Shown in pieces: positions 7,063 through 12,437 of a DNA stretch of 12,437 bases (position 1 is the first letter of the stretch; every line of letters starts with the position of its first letter). Both the position numbers and the translations under genes were made by a program. Source of the DNA: an uncultured Fidelibacterota bacterium (GTDB taxonomy: Bacteria; Fidelibacterota; Marinisomatia; Marinisomatales; TCS55); the NCBI GenBank assembly GCA_913041075.1, contig CAJWGZ010000027.1:1-12437 (forward strand). The letters are read 5' to 3'. The notes under the pieces were generated by a model. It did no database searches, was not told the DNA's origin, and saw only the letters and a list, made by a program, of their open reading frames with translations.

Positions 7063-9663
7063 TTACTTCCTTTTTACCTTTTTTAATTCTGCTTTAATCA
7101 AATCAACGCTCTTTTTCATAGCTACTTTAAACGATTTACTATTTTTTCCTCCCGCAGTTGCCAAATGAGGTTTACCGCCGCCGCCGCCATCCATTTCAAT
7201 ACCAATAATTTTTGCCAAATATCCCGCTTTGATTCCTTTCTTTGTTAGATCATTAGTTACGACGATTACTGCACATGGTTTATCTCCAGCATCAGTTCCC
7301 AAAACACCTATACCACTTGGTAGCGAATTCAAAAGCACATCACCCATTTCTTTTAATTCTTCCATAGAGTCAACGTTAACAATGGCAGTTACAACATTAT
7401 GGTTAGCCACCATCGTACCTTTTTCCAAGATTGTTTTTGGATTAAATGCTGTCGATGTTTCCTTTTTCCGTTTTAACTTTTTTTCCAGTTCTTTTTTCTG
7501 GTTAATAAGATGATCCACCCTTGTACTTATATCATCAGCTTTTGTACCTAATATGGCTTGCAACTCTTGAACAATATTTGCATGATTCTGTACATAGGAT
7601 ACAGCTTTTGGTCCAGCAACCGCCACCAGCCTTCTAATACCTGCTGCCAGACTTGATTCCTCAATGATTTTAAATAATCCTATATCGCCAGTACGTTCAA
7701 CGTGCGTACCACCACATAATTCCTTTGAAAACTCGCTGATAGTGATCATACGCACTTTATCACCATATTTTTCTCCAAAAAGTGCTTCAGCACCTTCGGA
7801 ACGGGCAACATCAAAATCCTTGATCGATACATCTAGAGCAATATTCTTTTGTATTTCCTCATTAACAATTCTTTCTATTTCTACTATTTCATCTACTGAT
7901 ATTTTTTCCGAATGGGTCAGGTCAAACCGTAAATAATCAGGGTGAACCAATGATCCTGCCTGATGGACATGTTCACCCAATATATTTTTTAGAGCTGCAT
8001 GCAAAAGATGAGTCGCAGTATGATTTTTTCTGATATTCTGTCTGCGATCAATATCAACCTGACAATTAACTAGATTGGATAGCAGTTTAATATCTAAGGA
8101 ACCTGTACAATAATGATGAATCTCTGTTCCATCCATTTGGGTATCCAATACAGTTAAATTATTATTGCCAATTACTATAGAACCCGTATCCCCAATTTGT
8201 CCACCTGATTCGGCGTAAAATGGTGTCTGGTCTAATACTAAAATGATGTGTTCTTCCGTTTTTGCATATTTACATACTTTTGAAGTGGATTCAGTCGTTT
8301 CGTAACCTAGAAAATTCGAATTACCGTTCGCTGCAACTGAAATCCAATTCAAATTTTTAGGAACTTGCCTGAATTTTCCAGAAGCTTTTGCCTGATCACG
8401 CTGTTTATTCATATATACATGAAAACCCTCTTCATCCACATTCAATCCTTTTTCTCGGGCCATGAGTTGCGTTAGATCAAGAGGGAAACCATATGTATCA
8501 TATAGCTTAAATGCTTCTTTTCCTGGAACCGTATCTCCAGCATGCGTTTCCATATATTTTTCGAAGTGTAATAGACCCCGTTCTAACGTACTGCTGAAAG
8601 ATGTTTCTTCAGCTTTAATTACTTTTTCTATATGTGCTTTTTTATCGATCAACTCAGGAAAGCTATCTCCCATGATCTCAATGACAAAATCAACTAATTG
8701 GTATAAAAACGGATCTTCTTTACCCAGCAGGCGACCAAATCGAGCAGCTCTGCGAAGTATACGCCGCAACACATAGCCACGTCCCTCATTAGCGGGCATG
8801 GCACCATCAGCAATGGCAAAACTTAACATTCGCACATGGTCAGCTATAACATGGTGTGGTACAATATCCTTATTGTATGACGACCCAGCTATTTTTTCTA
8901 TTCCCTGAATTATCGGTTGAAAAAGATCCGTCTCATAATTGGACGATTTATTTTGTAAGACGGTAACAATTCTTTCTAACCCAGCACCGGTATCCACGTG
9001 TTTTTCGGGTAATTCGATTAAACTGCCATCCCCCTGTCTGTCGTATTGAATAAATACCAAGTTCCATAATTCCCAATATTCACCAGTATTATTTACACCA
9101 CCAGAACCCTGATCTTCAATAACATCGCCTACATAATAATGAATTTCTGAACACGGGCCACAGGGACCTGTATCCCCCATTTCCCAGAAATTATGCTCAT
9201 CTCCAAATCGCAATACCCTCTCGGCTGAAATATCAGTTTCTTGCAACCATAGATCATGAGTCTCATCATCATCTTTATAGACCGTGACCCAAAGTCTTGA
9301 TTTGTCAAGTCCCCACAAATCGGTAAATAATTCCCAAGACCAGGTAATCGCTTCTTTTTTATAGTAGTCTCCAAAAGACCAATTACCCAACATTTCAAAA
9401 AATGTATGGTGATATAAGTCAACACCCACTTCTTCCAGGTCATTGTGTTTACCGCTTACTCGAATACATTTTTGTGTGTTAACCGCTCGCGGATATTCTG
9501 GTTTATTGGTGCCCATAAAAATAGGCTTAAACTGATTCATCCCTGCATTCGTAAAAAGTAATGTTGGATCATCCACTGGCACCACTGGAGAACTGCGTAT
9601 AAAACGGTGATCCTTATCCTGAAAGAATTTTATAAAATCAGCTCTTATTTGTTTTGCATCCAT
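7063..9663 (-). CDS. alaS: Alanine--tRNA ligase
   Basis: The 866-residue protein is full length (E. coli enzyme about 875). The class II catalytic domain shows GMNQFKPIF (41-49), NTQKCIRVSGKHND (62-75), motif 2 around HTFFEMLGNWSFGDYYK (86-102) and motif 3 GRGYVLRRILRRAAR starting at G294. The editing domain has HTATH (H548, H552) and CGGTH (C650, H654), the zinc-binding set that removes mischarged serine and glycine. A basic coiled stretch (KKELEKKLKRKK) leads into the C-terminal DHHA1 domain with DGGGGGKPHLATAGG beginning at D825. The enzyme charges tRNA-Ala with alanine in the cytosol. The ATG overlaps the stop of the outer-membrane protein gene by one base (TAATG) and has no clear Shine-Dalgarno sequence, so reinitiation or coupling is likely. 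The downstream DUF296 gene follows after two bases. Nothing appears truncated or frameshifted. Confidence 0.98.
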   Translation of the reverse strand: MDAKQIRADFIKFFQDKDHRFIRSSPVVPVDDPTLLFTNAGMNQFKPIFMGTNKPEYPRAVNTQKCIRVSGKHNDLEEVGVDLYHHTFFEMLGNWSFGDYYKKEAITWSWELFTDLWGLDKSRLWVTVYKDDDETHDLWLQETDISAERVLRFGDEHNFWEMGDTGPCGPCSEIHYYVGDVIEDQGSGGVNNTGEYWELWNLVFIQYDRQGDGSLIELPEKHVDTGAGLERIVTVLQNKSSNYETDLFQPIIQGIEKIAGSSYNKDIVPHHVIADHVRMLSFAIADGAMPANEGRGYVLRRILRRAARFGRLLGKEDPFLYQLVDFVIEIMGDSFPELIDKKAHIEKVIKAEETSFSSTLERGLLHFEKYMETHAGDTVPGKEAFKLYDTYGFPLDLTQLMAREKGLNVDEEGFHVYMNKQRDQAKASGKFRQVPKNLNWISVAANGNSNFLGYETTESTSKVCKYAKTEEHIILVLDQTPFYAESGGQIGDTGSIVIGNNNLTVLDTQMDGTEIHHYCTGSLDIKLLSNLVNCQVDIDRRQNIRKNHTATHLLHAALKNILGEHVHQAGSLVHPDYLRFDLTHSEKISVDEIVEIERIVNEEIQKNIALDVSIKDFDVARSEGAEALFGEKYGDKVRMITISEFSKELCGGTHVERTGDIGLFKIIEESSLAAGIRRLVAVAGPKAVSYVQNHANIVQELQAILGTKADDISTRVDHLINQKKELEKKLKRKKETSTAFNPKTILEKGTMVANHNVVTAIVNVDSMEELKEMGDVLLNSLPSGIGVLGTDAGDKPCAVIVVTNDLTKKGIKAGYLAKIIGIEMDGGGGGKPHLATAGGKNSKSFKVAMKKSVDLIKAELKKVKRK

Positions 9664-11273
9664 TAGAAAGTAAAACTGGTTTCAATCGTTGTTATATTGA
9701 TCGTTTCGTCCGGCCCATCCACCCTGCCGTCACCATTTAAATCTCTGTAGGTCCGCTGAAAAGTATAATTCAAAACCATACCCGATCCGAGGCCGATGCC
9801 GACCCTGTACCCCATTACAGTGCTTTCAGATGGCTCAAATTTAAATGGGTTCGGAACATTTTGTTGCTGATAAAACCAGCGAGCCGATTTGATTTTACTA
9901 ATGGATTTCGACAAACTTAAAGAAGCCAAAAAGTTCTTATTTTTGTTTTCTTCATATTCAGCCAAGTCACTATTCCAAATCTCTCCAGTAAGGTCCTGGT
10001 ATGCGGCACCTGCTCTTAATAAACTTCCAAGTTTGAGGCTTAAACTGGCAAAATAGCCATTCTGTCGTCCATAACGACCTAACCGCTGTTCCTTAGTACG
10101 AACCTGCATTCCAAGACTGTCAACGTTGGAAAATGTTGCTCGTTCGATCTGGTATGAACGATTCCAATAACCAAATTCAAACTGCCCCTTGGGAATCATT
10201 CTGTATTCCAGATTGAGTTGTGCAGGTCCAAAAATAGTCAACACACCTAATGGGACCAAACCGGTACCAAGTGCTAGATTTCCATTCCCCTTTTTTGGAT
10301 GGACAGTCTCACCTAACATTTTGGCCGCTTGTGCATAAAGTTTTACCGATAATTTTTCCTGGGTAAGCACCGGATAACCAATGTCCAGTGCAATGGCGCC
10401 TATTGGATCTGAGTCCTTATTAACATTCAGAGGATCAGGCGCCAAATCAATGCTACCATCAGGCAATGAATCGTAATAAGATTCATTACTGAAATCAACT
10501 CCAACTGTATTACCTAAATCGTCCCACCATGCATGAATATCATTAATATCACCGGCATCCAAATAGCCATCACCATCGCGGTCTAATTCATCCGGGTGTG
10601 AGTCGGCCAGTCCATCGCTATCCGAATCTATCGCATAGCTTGAGTTTATTGGAAAAGCATCTACAATATCAGGCACTCCATCGTTATCACCATCCCGCAG
10701 GCCAAGGTACTGATTACGATCAATAACAAATGATAATGCAACTGGCAATGAACTTAATAAGGGAGATTTTAACCGCAAGCCCGTTAGTCCGATATTTTCC
10801 TTGAAATCGTTAACGAATCCCTCAAATGTACCGAATTTCGTTTTTACTTTATAATCCAAGCCCACTTTTCGCACTTGCGGATACTGGATAGCATTTGAAT
10901 AGGAATTTACCAATATACCATAGCCCATATCCACACGATCTAGAGATCCAACCTTGAAATACAATGGATCTTGTTTCAATCCGTAACGGATATAATAAAT
11001 TTTATCAATAATTGTATTCTTTATCGCTTCTGGATTAGAAAAATCCCATTCATCTTTATGAATATTACCATCTTGGTCAAAATAAAACACAAGATCAAGG
11101 GCCACAGCAAATTTCCATACTGGCACAACGGGCCTTAGCGCAATCTGGTTCCACATTTTACCATCGATAGTTACTGTTCCGAAAGCACCTTGCATGGAAC
11201 GACCTTCTTGGGCACGAGAAAAAGAAGTAATCAGAAACAGGAGTAAAATGGCAGTGGAACGAAAAATTATCAT
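9663..11273 (-). CDS. Predicted outer-membrane beta-barrel-like protein with thrombospondin-3-like calcium repeats
   Basis: I chose the ATG at 11273 (536 residues) rather than the upstream in-frame start at 11318: it has a GAAGGA ribosome-binding site six bases before it and begins directly with a signal peptide (MIIFRSTAILLLFLITSFSRA, likely cut near residue 21). Residues about 194-245 contain a run of acidic DxDxDG loops (DGDNDGVPD, DSDSDGLAD, DRDGDGYLD), the pattern of thrombospondin type 3 / calcium-binding repeats. A further loop DLNGDGRVDGPDE starts near 511, just before the C-terminus. The rest is rich in alternating polar/hydrophobic strands with aromatic girdles, and the protein ends in phenylalanine (ETSFTF), as beta-barrel outer-membrane proteins often do. 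No specific family is recognised; the role could be structural, adhesive or channel-like. It is first in the nine-gene run, and its stop overlaps the alaS start. The outer-membrane location is inferred, not demonstrated. Confidence 0.8.
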   Translation of the reverse strand: MIIFRSTAILLLFLITSFSRAQEGRSMQGAFGTVTIDGKMWNQIALRPVVPVWKFAVALDLVFYFDQDGNIHKDEWDFSNPEAIKNTIIDKIYYIRYGLKQDPLYFKVGSLDRVDMGYGILVNSYSNAIQYPQVRKVGLDYKVKTKFGTFEGFVNDFKENIGLTGLRLKSPLLSSLPVALSFVIDRNQYLGLRDGDNDGVPDIVDAFPINSSYAIDSDSDGLADSHPDELDRDGDGYLDAGDINDIHAWWDDLGNTVGVDFSNESYYDSLPDGSIDLAPDPLNVNKDSDPIGAIALDIGYPVLTQEKLSVKLYAQAAKMLGETVHPKKGNGNLALGTGLVPLGVLTIFGPAQLNLEYRMIPKGQFEFGYWNRSYQIERATFSNVDSLGMQVRTKEQRLGRYGRQNGYFASLSLKLGSLLRAGAAYQDLTGEIWNSDLAEYEENKNKNFLASLSLSKSISKIKSARWFYQQQNVPNPFKFEPSESTVMGYRVGIGLGSGMVLNYTFQRTYRDLNGDGRVDGPDETINITTIETSFTF

Positions 11274-11279
11274 TGATAA

Positions 11280-11285
11280 TCCTTC
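11280..11285 (-). promoter_or_regulatory. Ribosome-binding site that decides the start of the outer-membrane protein gene
   Basis: GAAGGA on the minus strand lies six bases before the ATG at 11273. The longer alternative start at 11318 would place 15 polar residues before the signal peptide and would overlap the divergent gene's longest reading frame. Confidence 0.7.
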
Positions 11286-11298
11286 GGTAAAATTACCG
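11285..11298. repeat. 14-bp near-perfect palindrome, possible operator
   Basis: CGGTAA and TTACCG are exact inverted arms around a central AA. It lies in the divergent intergenic region, directly upstream of and touching the ribosome-binding site of the outer-membrane protein gene. A regulator bound there could affect both directions. The two-base centre is too tight for an RNA hairpin of full stem length, so a protein site is the better reading if it is functional. Chance is possible. Confidence 0.35.
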
Positions 11299-11338
11299 TT
11301 TGCCCCTTCCCTATTCAACGCTTAATTCAGTAAGTTTC

Positions 11339-11343
11339 AAGGA
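11339..11343 (+). promoter_or_regulatory. Ribosome-binding site that decides the start of the small plus-strand gene
   Basis: AAGGA lies four bases before the ATG at 11348. The longer in-frame start at 11300 has no comparable site. Confidence 0.6.
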
Positions 11344-11347
11344 AATA

Positions 11348-11653
11348 ATGGCGACAATTAATAAAACAGAAGACCTATTGACCTTATCCAGAGATGAGAT
11401 TAAGGATTACATTTTATCCTTACATGAACTTATCCATCAAAAAATGAATTCAGGTTTAACGATTGACGATATTTTAGATGAAGAAGATCCTTTTGAAATA
11501 GTCGAACCACTGTTGCAAAGAGAAGAATACCCAATATTTGTACTTAGCATTATCAATAAAATTCAGTCAGAGGTGGTCATGACTACCCTACTTGATTCTA
11601 TTGAAGAGGGAATAAAAAAACGGAATGATCAGAAATTATCTGATCAAGGATAA
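11348..11653 (+). CDS. Small acidic helical protein, unknown function
   Basis: I do not recognise this 101-residue protein. The ATG at 11348 is preceded by AAGGA; an earlier ATG at 11300 would add 16 residues and squeeze the divergent promoter region. The protein has no signal peptide or membrane segment. It is rich in charged residues and predicted helix: LTLSRDEIKDYILSLHELIH (12-31), an acidic stretch IDDILDEEDPFE, then a second hydrophobic/charged helix including FVLSIINKIQ, ending with a basic and polar tail. It looks like a small cytosolic soluble protein, possibly an adaptor or complex subunit, but nothing in the sequence names a role. It is the only plus-strand gene of the window. It diverges from the alaS run, and its last 18 bases overlap tail-to-tail with the sorting-domain gene. 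The regular codon pattern and the ribosome-binding site argue that it is real. Confidence 0.72.
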   Translation: MATINKTEDLLTLSRDEIKDYILSLHELIHQKMNSGLTIDDILDEEDPFEIVEPLLQREEYPIFVLSIINKIQSEVVMTTLLDSIEEGIKKRNDQKLSDQG

Positions 11654-11660
11654 TTTCTGA
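11626..11660. terminator. Overlapping inverted repeats at convergent gene ends, probable terminator
   Basis: A perfect 12-bp inverted repeat (11629-11640 with 11649-11660, 8-base loop) spans both stop codons of the convergent genes. A second, mutually exclusive perfect 7-bp stem uses TGATCAG at 11626-11632 and CTGATCA at 11640-11646 with a 7-base loop. On the minus strand a run of seven T (complement of 11614-11620) follows eight bases after the longer stem, as expected for a Rho-independent terminator of the sorting-domain gene. The plus direction has no T run. The longer stem is AT-rich, so its strength is uncertain. Confidence 0.55.
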
Positions 11661-12437
11661 CTCAGAACCTTGCCTTCGGCTCGTAATACCATAAAATATA
11701 TACCCGAGCCAACCGCCGTACCTAGATCATTGGTACCATTCCAGCTTACACCATGTCTACCGGCGGCAAAACCATTACTTAGTAAGTGACGGATCTGACG
11801 ACCTTCTATATCCACTATTTTCAGATCTACCAGGGAATGTTTTGAAAGACTGAAGGCAATATTCGTTATTGGATTAAATGGGTTAGGATAATTTGGATAT
11901 AATTGTATCTGATCTGGCAAATTAATTATTCCTGAAGCAGTATTGACATTCGGCGGCATATCCTGATTTAAAACCAGAAAAATATCATCAACAAACCAGC
12001 CTTGGCTCTCATCTGTTGAATTTGAAGTCATCAATAATCTAATGTAGAGTTCACTTTCATCCATAAAAGAGTTTAAACTGACATTCCTCTCTACTATTTC
12101 TATGTAGCCATTGACAGTTAATAGCGTGGACCATCCAGGATTATTTCCTCGTTTAATTTGAAGGTATCCATAATCACCATCATACAACATTTCTGCTGAA
12201 GTGAATTGTAAATATGCTTGATTAAATTGAGTTAAATCAAGAGTTTCTATAAGATAACAGGCATTATATACATTCGGTAAATAAAGGCCACCAGGGCTAT
12301 CATTTAAAGCCCACTTAATATCATCATTAACGTATTGCCTACCCCAACCACCAAGATCCCAGCGGTCTAATGCTTCCTCATCCTCAAAATCGCCTAGTAC
12401 ATAATTATCAGAAACATAAAAGTGTTTTTGCTCTGAT
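11636..12437 (-). CDS. Secreted protein with jelly-roll-like domain and C-terminal FlgD-like type IX sorting domain, 5' part cut by the window edge
   Basis: The frame is open from the right edge and gives 266 visible residues plus the stop; the N-terminus lies outside the window, so the methionine at 12190 is internal and not the start. Visible residues about 14-160 carry the pattern of the MAM/immune-inhibitor-A-like jelly roll that often follows secreted peptidase domains: FEDEEALDRWDLGGWG, LNDSPGG, and GWFVDDI at 146-152. After a linker comes the C-terminal domain: LYPNYPNPFNPITNIAFSL (179-197), LVDLKIVDIEGRQI, then SWNGTNDLG and SGIYFMVLRA, ending QKLSLIR. This is the FlgD-like/type A sorting domain that directs proteins through the type IX (Por) secretion system in FCB bacteria and is cleaved or anchored at the surface. 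The catalytic part, if any, is not visible, so a protease is only a possibility. The stop lies inside the convergent inverted repeat. Confidence 0.88.
   Translation of the reverse strand, partial: SEQKHFYVSDNYVLGDFEDEEALDRWDLGGWGRQYVNDDIKWALNDSPGGLYLPNVYNACYLIETLDLTQFNQAYLQFTSAEMLYDGDYGYLQIKRGNNPGWSTLLTVNGYIEIVERNVSLNSFMDESELYIRLLMTSNSTDESQGWFVDDIFLVLNQDMPPNVNTASGIINLPDQIQLYPNYPNPFNPITNIAFSLSKHSLVDLKIVDIEGRQIRHLLSNGFAAGRHGVSWNGTNDLGTAVGSGIYFMVLRAEGKVLSQKLSLIR

Larger units (their letters stand above)
1..11273 (-). other. Nine-gene co-directional run, probable operon
   Basis: From the outer-membrane protein gene to the dinG-type gene, all nine genes are on the minus strand. Junctions, in order, are: 1-base overlap, 2-base gap, 8-base gap, 19-base overlap, 1-base overlap, 12-base gap, 50-base gap, and a 0-base junction (stop directly followed by ATG). 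No hairpin terminator is evident between them. The left end of the transcript is outside the window. An internal promoter in the 50-base gap at 3570-3619 is possible. Confidence 0.65.
11274..11347. other. Divergent intergenic region, likely promoter-bearing
   Basis: With the starts at 11273 (minus) and 11348 (plus), 74 bases remain between divergently transcribed genes. Promoters for the nine-gene run and the small plus-strand gene are expected here. On the minus strand a TTGAAA hexamer (complement of 11335-11340) resembles a -35 box, but I find no convincing -10 at the right distance. No promoter is therefore called by sequence. Confidence 0.5.

Noticed and set aside
7175..7188. CCG triplet run resembling a microsatellite
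   Set aside because: It encodes the conserved glycine run of the AlaRS C-terminal domain (DGGGGGK).
9129..9443. Minus-strand open frame of 104 codons
   Set aside because: Out-of-frame within the catalytic domain of alaS; its tryptophan- and isoleucine-rich content comes from frame shift of alaS codons.
11274..11318. Longer start for the outer-membrane protein gene at 11318
   Set aside because: It would add 15 polar residues before the signal peptide; the ATG at 11273 has a well-placed GAAGGA.
11300..11347. Longer start for the small plus-strand gene at 11300
   Set aside because: No ribosome-binding site, while the ATG at 11348 has AAGGA just upstream; the longer form would use most of the divergent promoter region.
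12188..12190. ATG at 12190 as the start of the sorting-domain gene
   Set aside because: The frame stays open to the right edge and encodes the DSPGG and strand motifs of the jelly-roll domain upstream of it, so this methionine is internal.
1..12437. Search for tRNA, rRNA, CRISPR arrays, insertion sequences, phage or toxin-antitoxin genes
   Set aside because: No direct-repeat arrays, transposase motifs, terminal inverted repeats or tRNA-like cloverleaf were seen by eye; covariance-model searches were not possible here.

Overview
The window is AT-rich bacterial DNA and almost entirely coding. The best taxonomic clue is at the right edge: a secreted protein that ends in a FlgD-like, type IX secretion (Por) C-terminal domain, with the PNPFNP motif and the SGIYF motif. 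With the DUF5683 protein and the thrombospondin-3-like calcium repeats, this points to the FCB supergroup. Candidatus Marinimicrobia (SAR406) or a close relative is my best guess; this is inference from motif style, not a phylogeny.

Layout. From about 11273 down to the left edge, nine genes run on the minus strand with almost no space between them. In transcription order they are: an outer-membrane-type protein with calcium-binding repeats; alaS; a PPC/DUF296 protein; a RidA-family protein; a DUF5683 protein; an NSS-family sodium symporter; an unrecognised multi-pass membrane protein; a geranylgeranyl-reductase-family flavoprotein; and a DinG-type exonuclease/helicase that runs off the left edge. 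Junctions are a 1-base stop/start overlap (OMP/alaS and DUF5683/symporter), a 19-base overlap (ridA/DUF5683), or gaps of 0 to 12 bases, with one larger gap of 50 bases at 3570-3619. This looks like one long operon, possibly with an internal promoter at the 50-base gap.

To the right, a divergent 74-base intergenic region (11274-11347) separates that run from a small plus-strand gene (101 aa, unknown). That gene converges tail-to-tail, with an 18-base overlap, on the minus-strand gene for the sorting-domain protein, which is cut by the right edge. The convergent ends sit in a strong inverted repeat.

How the genes fit together. alaS and the dinG-type gene are housekeeping functions (tRNA charging, DNA repair or processing). 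RidA clears reactive enamine/imine intermediates of amino-acid metabolism. The symporter probably imports an amino acid or similar small solute. The reductase acts on an isoprenoid-type substrate. I see no single pathway joining all nine. There are no tRNA or rRNA genes, CRISPR arrays, insertion sequences, phage genes or recognisable defence cassettes. No stretch longer than 300 bases lacks a gene. I do not find convincing evidence of a new biological system here. The most interesting items are the exonuclease-DinG fusion that keeps four iron-sulfur-type cysteines, the overlapping hairpins at the convergent gene ends, the single in-frame stop between the reductase and the helicase, and three proteins of unknown role.
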